Origin: Rehmannia glutinosa
Lineage: Eukaryota > Streptophyta > Magnoliopsida > Lamiales > Orobanchaceae
Assembly (NCBI GenBank): GCA_016081115.2
Contig: CM071926.1
Location: 17,063,971 to 17,127,970, forward strand
DNA length: 64,000 bases
Direction: 5' to 3'
The translations under genes were made by a program, and so were the position numbers. Below the pieces are notes generated by a model. The model was not told the DNA's origin. It saw nothing but the letters and a program-made list of their open reading frames with translations, and searched no databases. Positions 23,457-35,722 of this stretch are shown in pieces (within the stretch, counting starts at the first letter, position 1; each line of letters starts with the position of its first letter).

Positions 23457-23807
23457 GAGTAGTTAATTTTTTATTTTAATCTGCAATCAAACTATTGTTT
23501 TTTAATGTTTTGGTTTTTGAACAATATTTTTACTTATAATATTCTGGAATTTTTTGATGTTTTGTTGAATGCAATATTTTTTTTTTTGGCTTAAGGAATT
23601 TAATTTGCAATAAATTTTTTGGTTGTTTGGTTAATTACATTACTTAATTAATTTTTTTTAAATCCTGCATTAATATTATGTATCGCTCTTAAAGGATTAT
23701 TACCATTAAATCAATTTTTTTATTATTGGTCGATAATAAACTTAGTTATACGTGCATTTTTTATTTTTCGGATCGATACAGACAAGCAACTACTTATAAA
23801 AAATATT

Positions 23808-24692
23808 CATCAAATTCACATATTGAAGACTCCAAAGACTAACATGGTTCCACTACACTCAAGGTGTAGGGTCAACTGACTTTGTTAGCTTAGGGTCTTC
23901 CTGAAATTTAATTTGCAAGGGAAAAAAACAATTACAAATACCAATAAGAATTCACGCATCATGAAAAATAAAAATAAAAATTCCATTCAAATCAAACTTT
24001 AACTCTATATTTAATTACACAACAATAATCAATGCAGTAAAATTAACTGATTAAGGACATCACCAAAAGATACAGTATGCCATGGCAATAAACAGTCATA
24101 TATTGCAAGAAAATTACAGATTTTTATTTATGCTATATATGCATTTATTTTAAAGCAATCATAACACACTTTGATTGATTTTCTGTCAAATGAATCTTTA
24201 ACAAAAATACTTTTATTTTTTTGTTCAGTATATATACAGATGCCACAATTCATCAAATTCATATATTGAAGACCCCATCACCAACATGGTTCCACTACAC
24301 TCAAGGTGTAGGGTCAACTGACTTTGTTAGCTTAGGGTCTTCATGAAATTTAATTTGCAAGGGAAAAAACAATTACAAATATCAATAAGAATTCACGCAT
24401 CATGAAAAATAAAAATAAAAATTCCATTCAAATCAAACATTAACTCTATATTTAATTACACAACAATAATCAATGCAGTAAAATTAACTGGTTAAGGACA
24501 TCACCAAAAGATACAGTATGCCATGGCAATAAACAGTCATATATTGCAAGAAAATTATAGATTTTTATTTATGTTATATATGCATTTATTTTAAAGCAAT
24601 CATAACACACTTTGATTGATTTTCTGTCAAATGAATCTTTAACAAAAATACTTTTATTTTTTTGTTCAGTATATATACAGATGCCACAATTC
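23808..24692. repeat. Tandem duplication, period 442 bp
   Basis: Two nearly identical copies joined at about 24252, each with TGGTTCCACTACACTCAAGG and ending near ACAGATGCCACAATTCAT. It is non-coding. The high similarity points to a recent duplication within the Helitron. Confidence 0.9.
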
Positions 24693-25075
24693 ATTAGTTT
24701 TAATTTTTTCATTTTTGAAAATTTTCAAAAAGCAACAAAAACCACAAACCGCAAGAAAAGGACAAAAAAAAATATAGCAAACATGCGACAGCTGAAAGGA
24801 AAGATTGTTTTGGGAAATAAACGAAGAAGGGATGATACTTCTTCAAACGGTATTATAATACTGATTTGAAAATGACGTATATTGTAGTTAAGGGAGTTAT
24901 TATTTTAATCTTACCTATCTTTCTCTGAAAATTGCTTCAATCTTCGTCTTTCATATTTTTTTATTATAATATAGACTGAAACAAAAAAAGAAAAAAAATT
25001 AGTTACTGAAATATTTTTTATGGAAAACCAATCAATGAAAAATAAATTAAAATGACAAAAAATATTACTTATCTT
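24693..25075. other. Stretch with one short basic frame, no firm gene
   Basis: A frame ending at 24869 (+) has a Lys/Arg-rich stretch (RKKRTKKN, GNKRRRDD) and could be an upstream exon of the Rep gene. No start or splice evidence supports it. Confidence 0.2.
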
Positions 25076-25797
25076 TTTTTGACCCTTCAATCTGTTTCGA
25101 CCATTTATTTTATTTTGTTTCTGTTTTCTCGCCTTGAATTAATGTAGCTAATCTGCATCATAAAAATAATTAAGTAATTTAAACAGTAAAAATTAATAAA
25201 AAAAATACAAATTTTAAAAATAGTCAGAAATTTCAACACTAAAAAGTAATAAAAAAAATGGGTTTGTACTTATCTTTTATCCGCCCATTTTGCGTTTCTA
25301 TCCTTCGCGATCAAGATGGCAAGGCAATAAACCAACGGATCTAGCCTGCATTAAACAAAAACCTAAAAATATTAAAATATTAAAATGAAAGACGAAATAT
25401 ATAATGAAATCCTGTTTTCAAAATAGTAAAAAAAAATTATAAAAAAAATTACAAATCTAAAATAATCATTTATCTTTTTTTGGAAATATTTTAGATCTGC
25501 AATTGATTGTTTCAGATCTGAAATAATGAACGAAAACCTCGACAAATATTGGCAATAAAATATATAATAAATTGTTTTTGGCAGAAACCAGATCTGGAAA
25601 ATCATTACCGAGCATTGCTTACAGCCTAAAATTTGATAACAAAAAAAATATAATTGTTCATGTTCTTAAAAACCAGATAAATTTTTTTTTATTTAAAATA
25701 TATGTGAGACATCGGTTTCTTCTCCATCACCATAAATTGGTGACAAGACCAGAAAATATCGAAATCAAAAAAAAAAGATAAAACTAAAAAATTCACT

Positions 25798-26086
25798 AAT
25801 CAGTAAAATAATGAACAAAGTGGTTTACAAAGCATTTTTATTAAAAGCAAATGACAAGGATAAGAAATTTTTACAGAAATGTTTAGATAAATCGAGCTTT
25901 CTGGGTTCGATAAAACCCAACCCATACACTTAGGGTTTCAGCAATCAGTACAATAATGAACAAATAGGTTTAAAAACCAATTTTATTAAACGCAAATGAC
26001 AAGGAGAAGACATTTTTACAGAAATTTTGAGAAAAAATGATTTTTCTTGGTTCGATAAAACCCAACCAATACGCTTAGGGTTTCGA
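25798..26086. repeat. Tandem duplication, period 145 bp
   Basis: Two diverged copies starting AATCAGTA at 25798 and 25943. Each contains AATGACAAGGA and GGTTCGATAAAACCCAACC and ends in TTAGGGTTTC. Confidence 0.8.
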
Positions 26087-26240
26087 GAGAATAAATGGTA
26101 GAGAATTTCGACCGATAGACACACAACATAGAAGAAATTTTCGCAACAAACAGAGAGTGATAGAAATGGGGGAGATTTTGGAGGGGGTGTGAGGGCGTGT
26201 GGTTTGTGTTAGGGTTTTCAGAGAGAAAACTCTGTATGAA

Positions 26241-26243
<3 letters not shown>

Positions 26244-26281
<38 letters not shown>
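26244..26281. repeat. (GA)n microsatellite
   Basis: About 19 uninterrupted GA units. The short Ser/Leu- or Arg/Glu-repeat frames across it are not genes. Confidence 0.95.
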
Positions 26282-26283
<2 letters not shown>

Positions 26284-26300
26284 CCATCCGCAACAAAAAA

Positions 26301-27253
26301 TTGGATAATGGGTAAATTAGTGGAAATGGGCGGATGTGGAGAAATGGGGTGGGTGGAAAATGGAGTTGTGTTGCCCTAATTAGAGAAATTACTGGTATAC
26401 CCTTAAGTTATGCCACATTCAATCTTAACCCTCCATCTGTTGTACACGTGGCGAAATCTCGGAACCTCTCACCATGCATAACCGTGTATCGACACGTGTC
26501 CGTTTATTTTTTTAAATTTTCTTTGGCGGAAAATCGTGTGGGCCTGGGTACATGTAATGGGCTTATTGTGTTATTGGGTTGGAACTTAATTATTTGAATT
26601 GCGCTATCCTAATATAATCAAATGGGTTAGTTTGTATAAATTATTGAAAAATTATTTCATAATATAATCTTAATTTAAATTTATGGTATATACATAGTAG
26701 AAATAATTATATTTAAAATATATTTGTATTTATAAATCTAAATATTTAAATTAGAGATTCAAATTTTTCCCTTAACAAACGGCTTTCAAATTAAAATATA
26801 TAAATATTTATTATTATTTTTTATATTTACGTATTTATATTTCAAGAATAAAACGTATTTTATAAAAATTATTGATTTAAGAATTATAAAATAGAAAAAA
26901 GTTAAAATTTCATTAAAAATAATTTAGGAATTATGATTTATATAACTATAGATATTATATTTTACAAATTAAACATATTTTGCAGAAATTATAAATTAAA
27001 TAAATTTCATTATCAAAAATATTCATGTATAGAAATTTTAATGTCTTAAGTTTAATTTTGAATTTTTAAAGTTCCATCATTTTATATATTAGTCCCCACA
27101 ATTTTATATATGTAGAAAAAAAGTTAGTTTATAGATTAGACATTTTGCATTTTTTTAACTTTGGATAAAATAATTTTATTAACAATTTCATAATTACAAA
27201 AATTATTTTTTAACATCTCATGTTTGTATCTAACTATTTGTGGTATTTTACAG
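26301..27253. other. AT-rich Helitron interior, no gene seen
   Basis: G-box-like CACGTG sites occur near 26443 and 26493. From about 26600 the sequence is very AT-rich with no supportable frame. Confidence 0.5.
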
Positions 27254-30200
27254 AGAATCAAGGTACATCACCAAAAATGTCTGCAATATTTGAATTGAAC
27301 GGCTCCTCAAGAGGAATATTATATTCATTGCCTAACACCCCGCTCGGTGTCATTACATGTGGTAATTTTATGATTGTACTAACTATGTAAAATGTTTATT
27401 GATTTTTTACGAAAATATGTTTTTTCTTTAAATTAAATATATATTATAATACTTTTGGTATGAAATCCTTATTTTGATTTGTTTATTTTCGACTTATTAT
27501 TTTTTTAGAAAATGAGGAAAATGCAGTAAGAACTTTTCGAAGAGTATCTACAAAATTTGATATACAAGGTTCATCTAGCAGAAATATCTATCCACTATCA
27601 AATAACCCGCTCAGTGACATTACAAACGGTATATCATTATTATTTTTTAATATTTAAATTTTTTATAAATATAATAAGTTACTAAAATTGCATATGTTCA
27701 TATCTAACATTTTTTATTATATCCATGTAATGCATTCAGTTTGCAACATGGGAACACACTATGGAAGTAATGATGAAAATCGAACCGTAATAAAAGATCA
27801 AGCATTTGGGGCATCTTCTGCGAGGAACTCAAATTCCGAAACAATTATTGATCTCACAACAGATGAGTCCACTGTAATTGTTGCGGGAGCAAATGACACT
27901 TCATTTGGCATAAATAGTGTTACTAATGAGGGTCATGTTGAAGTGGAAGAGACAGTTAGATTCTCTGCAACTGATTTGTGTGTTTTCTCTTAATTATTGG
28001 TATCTATGTTATTCAATTAATTTTTTATATATTGTTTTAACAAAGTTTATGTTATATTTTTTAGATTATTGGGATATGGGTGATCCGACGTACAAATGTC
28101 AATTTTGTGGAGCTTTGTTTTGGTACGAAGAAAGGCTCTCCCATTCTCCAAAAAACAAGCATATATATTCGTTGTGTTGTGGCAATGAAATTATTGAACT
28201 ACCTCCCGTTAAACAACCGCCTAATGTGCTTCAAGATTTATTATTCGGAGATGGAAATAAATCTAAGCACTTTCAAGACAACATAAGATCATACAACAAT
28301 ATGTTCTGTTTTACTTCAATGGGAGGCAAGATAGACAAGGATATAAACAGTGGGCGTGGTCCTCCTGTCTTTCGAATGCATGGACAGAATTATCATCTTA
28401 TTGGAAGTTTATTGTCGTCCGATGGTTCAACACCAAAATTCGCACAAATGTCTATATATGATACAGAAAATGAAATATCAAACCGATTAAATTCGGTCAG
28501 GTATTGAGCATTTAATTAAATTATTTATTAATTAATATTTGTTTACATACATCATACTGATATTTTTTTATATCTGTTTTAATTTTTAGGCAAGGATGTG
28601 AAAATAATAATTTGCACGAAGTTATCGTGAGTGACCTCAAGAGAATGCGTTGGATGAGAATAACGTTTTAGTCAAGACTTTTAGAATGGCCAAAGAGAAG
28701 ATTCAACAACATGTTGATTCTAACGTGAGACTGCGTCTAATCGGGAAGTGAAGTTCGGATGCTCGGAGATACAATATGCCTACGAGTTCAGAAGTTGCTG
28801 CACTTATTGTTGGAGATTTTGATCAGGCTTTAGGAGATCGGGATATTATAGTTGAAACTAAATCTGGAGTTCTGAAACGTATCAACGAGTTTAATGCATC
28901 CTACTTGGCTTTGCAGTATCCGCTATTATTACCTTTTGGTAAAGACGGTTTCAGAGAAGACATACCGTTTTTGAATATGAAGAAAATTAATCAGAGAAGT
29001 AGAAAGACGATAAGTGTTCGAGAATTTTTCGCTTACAGATTGCACGACAGGGAACAAGATGCTTCTACTATTTTGTCATCACGAAGATTATTTCAATAAA
29101 TTATTGTCGATGCTTACACGATGGTCGAGTCAGCCCGCTTGAAGTATATTAGGCTGAACCAAAAGAAGTTGCGATGTGATATATATAAGGGTCTAACGGA
29201 TGCTTTGTTGAATGGAGATATAGATCCAAGTAGCCATGGAAAAAGGATTATATTACCGTCCACTTTTACTGGAGGCGCTCGATATATGATACAAAACTAT
29301 CAGGATGCAATGGCTATATGTCGGTGGGCGGGCTATCCTGATTTGTTTATAACATTTACTTGCAATCCAAAGTGGCCGAAAATTATTCGATTTCTTGATA
29401 AGAAGAATCTTAGTCCCGAGGACCGACCGACATTGTCTGCAGAATCTTCAAATCGAAATTGGATTATTTGATAAAAGATCTTCGACAGAATAAAATGTTT
29501 GGGAATGTGATAGCAGGTTATAATTCTTCTCAACTATTTTATTTCTATGTGATATTTTTTTTTGATTTCTTACTTTTCACTTAATTTTTTCTTTATTTTG
29601 ACGTTGCAGTTATATACACGATAGAATTTCAGAAGCGTGGGTTGCCTCATGCACACATATTGTTATTTATGTCTAAAGAAGACAAGTATCCAACTGCAGA
29701 TGATATAGATCGGATTATATCGGCAGAAATACCTGATGAGGGCGTTGATCCGTATTATTATGATGTGGTGAGAGACCACATGATTCATGGTCCATGTGGA
29801 GATGTTAGAAAAAGCTCTCCGTGTATGGCTGAGGGACGATGCACTAAGCATTTTCCAAAAAGTTTGTGGATGCAACTACTATTGATGAAGAAGGGTATCC
29901 GCATTATAAACGAAGAAATAATGGGAGAATTGTGGAGAAAAACGGTGTTCCTTTGGATAACAGGTATGTTGTGCCGCATAATCGTCAGTTGTTGCTGAAG
30001 TACGGAGCGCACATTAATGTAGAGTAGTGTAAATCCCAGATCCATAAAATATTTGTTCAAGTATGTGAATAAAGGACATGATCGTTATTCGCATCTTTTT
30101 ATACGAACAAAGAATGATGAAGAATGGGAAAATGTTGATGAAGTTAGTATGTTTTACGATTGTAGATACATTTTCGTCGTGTGGCAAACATGGAGATTAC

Positions 30201-30340
30201 TTGGTTTTGAAATCCAATATAAATACCCTCCAGGTTGAAGCGTCTAAGCTTCCATCTTCCAAAACAGAGTGTTATTTTCTCGATTCGGAAAGAATAGATG
30301 ATGTTCAAGAAAGATTCGGTTAAAGAAAGCATGTTAGCTT
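27254..30340 (+). pseudogene. Helitron Rep (rolling-circle initiator) module, broken
   Basis: Short leader exons (27254-27361, 27511-27628, 27738-about 27985) precede the conserved start DMGDPTYKCQFCGALFWYEE. Then come FTSMGGKIDKDINSGRGPP, GQNYHLIGSLL and FAQMSIYDTENE, the Helitron-like N domain. The central part has YDAMAICRWAG-type sequence and DLFITFTCNPKWPKI. The two-histidine metal motif is FQKRGLPHAHILLFM (about 29628-29672), and the tyrosine motif region is SIKYLFKYVNKGHD (about 30038-30080). Rep nicks and rejoins DNA at the Helitron ends. A stop at about 28755, a stop at 29097-29099, a frameshift near 29435 and others further on inactivate it, although the catalytic residues are still visible. 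Confidence 0.9.
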
Positions 30341-32614
30341 GGATGGAAGCCAATAAAATATATCCTCAAGCTAGGGAGTTGACTTATCTTTCAAGCTCCA
30401 ACTAAATTCGTTTGGAAAGCAGATCTTAGAAAGTGGGTGCCGAGGAAGTTTGGAAAATCAATAGGGCATGTTTTTTATGTCCCTTCGGGTTGTGGGGATA
30501 TGTACTATTTGAGGTGTCTCATTAACGTGGTCCGAGGGGCTACGTGTCACGATGACTACAAGAAGGTCAACGGTGTTCAACACTCCTCCTATCGCGAAGC
30601 TTGCTACTCCCTTGGTCTGTTAGAAGACGATAGAGAATATATTGACGCCATCATTGAAGCGAGTCACTGGGCATCTGCTGAGACCCTAAGAAGTCTGTTT
30701 GCGTCATTGTTGTCATCGGATTCTTTGAGCAAGCCAGAGGTAGTGTGGGAGATGTGTTGGGAGTTGCTTTCGGATGATATTTTATATAATCGAAGCACAC
30801 TTCTAAATCATCAAGGTATTGATATATTCTATATTATATCTTACGTCATTTGTTTTGGGCAGATTTTTTCATTGTTTATAAATTTTAGTGATACTCCTCT
30901 TTTTATGAAATTTAATCATTTTTTTATGAAATTTATTATTTTTTTCTTCTTCTGCAGATCTGATATTGAGTGAGAACCAAATCAAGAATCTTGCCTTAGT
31001 CGAAATTGAAAAATTGTTAAGGAGTCGTGGTAAGAGTCTATGCAATTTTGATTCGATGCCATTTTCGGATGTTGACAATCTTCAAAACCACCGAAACAGA
31101 CTGATATATGATGAGTTGCGCTCCGATCGTAAGGTACTATTGGTTGAGCACCGGAATCTGCTTGCCAAGCTAAACGATGAACAACGTACTGTTTACTAAA
31201 AAATAATGCATGTGGTGGCATCCGATAAGGGTGGCATTTCTTTGTCTACGGATATGGAGGTACAGGCAAGACATTTTTATGGAGGGCTTTATCTTCGGCG
31301 TTGAGATCAAAAAGAGAAATTGTACTTAACGTTGCATCGAGCGGCATAACATCTCTTTTGTTGCCAGGTGGCAGGACTGCGCATTCGCGATTTGTTATTC
31401 CCTTAAACCCAAATCAAAACTCAACATGAAATATCAATCAGTAGAGTCCGCTTGCGGAGTTGATTATTCATTCTAAGCTTATAATCTGGGATGAAGCACC
31501 GATGATGCACAAGTTTTGCTTTCAAGCACTTGATGAAACTTTGCGAGCTCTTTTAAAAATAGAAAACCCGTTGAAGGAAAATATAGTGTTTGGAGGGAAA
31601 ACTGTTGTGTTTGGTGGAGACTTTAGACAAATCTTGCCTGTTATACCTAAGGGAAGTCGGCAGGATAATGTGAATGCAACAATTAATTCATCGTATTTGT
31701 GGGAGGATTGCACGGTTTTAAAATTGACTAAGAACATACGCCTTCAAAGCTTAGGTGGAACCGATGATTATGCGATTTGGTGAAATTTTCTGAATGGATT
31801 GCAAGTACTGGAGACGGAACAATCGGAGGATCGAACGATGGTTGTGCAACTATTGATATAATTAAAGATATCGTGCTACAATCTTCCGGTGATCCGATTG
31901 CAACTATTGTTGAAAGTACTTATCCGATGTTTAGAGACATCGTTGATGATCCGACTTACTTGAAAGAGAGGGCTATACTGGCACCGACCCTTGATGTTGT
32001 TGAGTCCATAAATCAGTATATGACGTCTTTAAATTCTTACGAGGGCCAGACATATTTGAGCTCCGATAGCACGTGCAGATCCGATGCTAATGTTGACTTC
32101 TTGCATGATCTGCACACACCAGAATTTTTGAACAGGATAAGATGTTCCGGTGTTCCTAATCATGAATTGCATTTGAAGGTCGGTACAACGGTTATGCTCT
32201 TGAGGAACATGGACCATTCTATTGGACTATGTAACGGCACTAGATTGGTTATTACAAGGCTCGCCAAATATGTACTCGAAGCTAAAATTCTCACCGAAAC
32301 AAATGCAGGTCATAAGGTGTTGATTCCGTGAATGACATTGACCCCATCGGACCTCAAGATTCCATTCAAGTTTCAACGAAGACAATTCCCTCTTATTGTA
32401 TCGTATGCAATGACTATAAATAAGAGTCAAGGTCAATCTCTCTCCAATGTCGGCCTTTTTGCGGAATCCAGTATTCAGCCATGGCCAATTATATGTTGTT
32501 GTTTCCAGAGTCACCAATCGCAAGGGTTTAAAAATTTTAGTTTGTGCTGACGAAGAATCAAACAACAAGCAAATAATGAATGTCGTGTACAAAGAAGTCT
32601 TTCAAAATTTGTAG
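30341..32614 (+). pseudogene. Helitron PIF1-like helicase module, broken
   Basis: It continues from Rep: WMEANKIYPQARELTY, FGKSIGHVFYVPSGCGDMYY and YREACYSLGLLEDDREYIDA, then an intron at about 30815-30957. Motif I is YGYGGTGKTFLWRA (about 31245-31285), motif II IIWDEAPMMHKF, motif III VFGGDFRQILPVIP, then NGTRLVITRLAKY. The end holds TINKSQGQSLSNVGLF and a VVVSRVTNRKGLKIL block in another frame, finishing at TAG 32612-32614. The 5'-3' helicase unwinds donor DNA during rolling-circle transposition. Frameshifts or stops near 31198, 31430, 31783, 32329 and 32465 make it non-functional. Confidence 0.9.
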
Positions 32615-32773
32615 TTTTTTTATATAGTGCTTTAATTTTAATAATTTGTATGAATTTTATTTTACATTTTTATATTTTACTAATATTACTTTTTTAACAT
32701 AAATCCAATGGTTCGACACAAAAAACTCTATATTGTTCAACAAAATCCAATTGCAGAGGCCCAATATAACACT

Positions 32774-32802
32774 CACCATGCATGGCACGGGTGTAACACT
32801 AG
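32774..32802 (+). other. Helitron 3' terminus
   Basis: An imperfect hairpin (CACC...GGTG around ATGCATGGCACG) lies a few bases before the terminal CTAG, as expected of Helitrons. The last 17 bases are an inverted near-match to CTAGAGCAACACCCGTG at the 5' end. Confidence 0.85.
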
Positions 32803-33350
32803 TTTATGTCTGTAAATATTGCTTATTTCTCACATTTGAAAAATACACAAAAACTTACAAAATTTCCATATATCTCCGAAAACTCTTGTAATTTAATTTT
32901 TGGTGATAATTTTCAGGCATAATTTTCAGTTTGTGGGAATAGGTAATCCGGTTTTCTCGTCTTATCGGGAAACCAGATGTCCATAATAGGGGACAAATCT
33001 ATTTTAATGATAGTGTGTCGAACACGTGATTCGAGCTAATTTCTATTTTGCTTACTTTGCAAATTTTAACTATTTTGGTTTTTCGATTCATATAAATTGT
33101 ACTAAAAGAAATACTACTATATTCCTACAAATTCAATCCATAGTTCTTTGATTCAGACAACTTATTGTAATGACCAATTTCAGAATTTTAAACCCGCACC
33201 AGAAATTGCTTCATGAATATGGTTGAAATTCTTCAATTGTCGATGTTGGATACATTGCCTGCGAGCAAACTATTATGTAATATGATACATTGAATAAAAT
33301 ATTATTTTCATATATATTGAGCTTGTAAATATACTTGAATTATTTGATAT
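32803..33350. repeat. Duplicated unit A, part 2 (spacer)
   Basis: Paralogous to 56683-57229, starting TTTATGTCTGTAAATATTGC. No gene is seen. It ends at GATAT (33346-33350), the target duplication of copia-2. Confidence 0.9.
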
Positions 33351-33619
33351 TGAAGAAACTAAGAATTCAACATGGTAATTCTGTAGAATTGGAGGGAAAT
33401 TTTATTTCATCTGAAAATTCTATCAAACTCACATGAAGAAGGTGACCAACTGCTATTTAAACTAACAACTAACCGCCAGATTCAAATCATCCAATAGGCG
33501 CGTGACACGTGTGTGAGAGATGCTATGAAAGACGTAATCTATCAACTAATAAAAACGTAATACCAGACTAGCAACTTTAGTGAAAAATAGAAACAGAAAT
33601 GGAAACAATAAGATGAACA
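33351..33619 (-). repeat. 3' LTR of copia-2
   Basis: Direct repeat of 39533-39804. It is followed on the plus strand by CCCCCCCTTCAAG, the polypurine tract in complement. Confidence 0.93.
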
Positions 33620-33632
33620 CCCCCCCTTCAAG
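33620..33632 (-). other. Polypurine tract of copia-2
   Basis: The minus strand reads CTTGAAGGGGGGG immediately before the 3' LTR. Confidence 0.8.
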
Positions 33633-33742
33633 TTGAGATGTGGGAAGATGAACACATCTGCAACTTGAGCAAATACGACCAAGTGCAGGGCCCCCCTAAA
33701 GCCTTGGTAAAGAGATCAGCTGGTTGCAGATAAGTGGAGACA

Positions 33743-35668
33743 TTAAGAGGGCGTATGAACCGGCTTGAACTGGTTCCTGACCATATGACAATTAATATCT
33801 AAGTGTTTGGTCCTCTCATGGAAGACATGATTTGTTGTAATGTGAAGAGCAGCTTTGTTGTCATGACGGAGATCAATAGGCAAAAGAACAGTGATATGCA
33901 AGTCCTTGATTAGATTATGTAACCATTGAAGTTCACAAACGGTTGTTGCCATGGAGCGATACTTACAGCGGAAGACTTGGAAACGGTCTTTTGCTTCTTA
34001 GTTTTCCAAGAAATAAGAGAGGTGCCAAAGAAAATATAGTATCCAGTGATAGATCTCCTGGTAAGGAGACAAGTACCCCAGTCTGCATCACAAAACGCTT
34101 CAATTGTAGGAGCATCACCAACAGAGTAAAATAATCCCATAGAAGAAGTCCCTTTCAAATACTTAAGCAGATGTAGTGCCACATCCCAATGTGCCTGTGA
34201 AGGGTAATGAACAAATTGACTCAATTGCTGAACAACAAATGAGATATCCGGTCGTGACAAGTTCAGATATAAAAGTCTTCCAACAAGCTTCTTGTAACGG
34301 TCTGGTGCAGAGAATGGAGCATCAGCTTGTGCTGTGATGTTATAACCCTGAGGAAAAGGTGTGGAAGTGGGCATGCAACCCAGCAGACCAGCATCCTTCA
34401 GTAAATCAAGAAAGTATTTGCGTTGACATAAGTGTGTGCCATCAGCATTTCTCAGTATATCAAGCCCAAGGAAGAATTTAGCATTTCCTAGATCCTTAAT
34501 GGTGAATAAGTCATGCAAATATGTCTTGAGTGCGCAATCAGTGTCTCTGAATTCCCTGTAATCAGTACATCATCCACATAGATGATGAGTGCCAAAAATC
34601 ATCCCCTGACTGCTTCACAAACAAGCAATTGTCATGTGAAGATTGCAGAAAACCAAACTGTAGTAATTTATCGGAAAACTCAAGATTCCATTGCCTAGAG
34701 GCATGTTTCAGTCCATAGAGACTCCTCTTCAATAAGCACACTTCACCCTTCTTGGCCTTAGTATAACCTTCTGGGGGAAGCATGTACACCTCTTCATCTA
34801 GATGACCATGTAAAAAGGCATTGTTAATATCATTGTGGTGGAGTGGCCAACATTTTTGTGTGGCCAAGGCTATAACCATCCTCACAGAAACTAGCTTAGC
34901 AATAGGAGAAAAACTCTCCATGAAGTCGACCCCTTCCACTTTTAAGTACCCCTAGGCCACTAATCGGGTCTTATATCTGTCAACACTCCCATCTGGATTC
35001 CTCTTTATTTTGTACACCCACTTGGAACCTATGGCTCGTTTTCCTGGAGGCAATGAAGTGAGTACCCAGGTCTCATTTTTCTCAAGTGCTGTGAGTTCTG
35101 TATTCATGGCATCCACCCAATTTGTGCTCCTGGCAGCCTCAGAGTAAGTATGTGGCTCACTAGAAGAAGAAGTGATGTTGGCTAAGAATGCATTGTATGA
35201 AGGAGAGAAGTTGGAAGTAGCAATGTATGGGAAACAATTCAGAGAGTAAGCAGTTGGACTCTTCAAACATGGAGTGGGCAAGGAAGTAGGAACACAATGA
35301 GCTGAATTTGTGACATAGTCACTCAACCAAGCATGCATTTGTTTAATCTTGTGACCTCTGCCAAGCTGGTTTGGCACTGAGGCTGACTCAACAGATGACT
35401 TGTCAACAACATCATCATCCTCAAGGGAGTCTAAGAGCTGGATAGGTAGAGGAATCTCTGCAACAAGTGTATAAAAAACATGGAAAGGAAATTGAGATTC
35501 ATAGAATATGACATCCCTGGATACAAACACCTCCTTGCTATCCAAATTATATAGCTTGTACCCCTTAACACCAGTTACATATCCCAAGAAAACACAGGCT
35601 GATGCTCTGGGTTCAAACTTTGCCTTGTGAGGCCTAGTTTTGACTGCATAACATAAACAACCAAACAC
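33743..35668 (-). pseudogene. copia-2 reverse transcriptase and RNase H, broken
   Basis: The RT part shows GSKWVYKIKRNPDGS, NDINNAFLHGHLDEEVY and LKRSLYGLKHASRQWN, with the catalytic YVDDVLIT box at about 34555-34585 in a shifted frame. The connection and RNase H region shows KFFLGLDILRN, LVGRLLYLNLSRPDI, FCDADWGTC and RSITGYYIFFG, then RHDNKAALHITTNHVFHERT. Frameshifts lie near 34945, 34565 and 33950. The 35500-35668 end is the integrase C-terminal GYKLYNL region. Confidence 0.9.
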
Positions 35669-35722
35669 ATTAAATCTGTTGTATTTAGATGACTAATTAT
35701 AGATCATCTCATAGGGGGATTT

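Larger units (their letters stand above)
25076..26300 (-). other. Possible captured host gene 5' segment
   Basis: Read on the minus strand it starts with a CT microsatellite leader and three AAACCCTAA telo-box motifs (near 26210, 26076, 25930), the look of a plant housekeeping promoter or 5' UTR. Exon-like blocks follow near 25262-25350 and 25076-25150, each preceded by TGCAG and ending AAAAG before ATAAGT. No protein is recognised. Helitrons are known to capture host gene pieces, but that is an inference here. Confidence 0.3.
15158..32802 (+). mobile_element. 17.6-kb Helitron, decayed autonomous type
   Basis: It begins TCTATATAT and ends AACACTAG, lying between A (15157) and T (32803). The paralogous unit B has the uninterrupted site at 56682/56683, which fixes both borders. 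It encodes an RPA-like protein (21097-23456), a Rep domain (27254-30340) and a PIF1-like helicase (30341-32614), all on the plus strand and all with frame breaks. It also holds a reversed helicase remnant, a triple 1.36-kb tandem repeat and a possible captured gene segment. The family transposes by rolling-circle replication into AT dinucleotides. Confidence 0.93.

Noticed and set aside
26075..26379. Frames with Ser/Leu or Arg/Glu repeats
   Set aside because: They are translations of a GA microsatellite. The same holds for the frame at 46710-46940.
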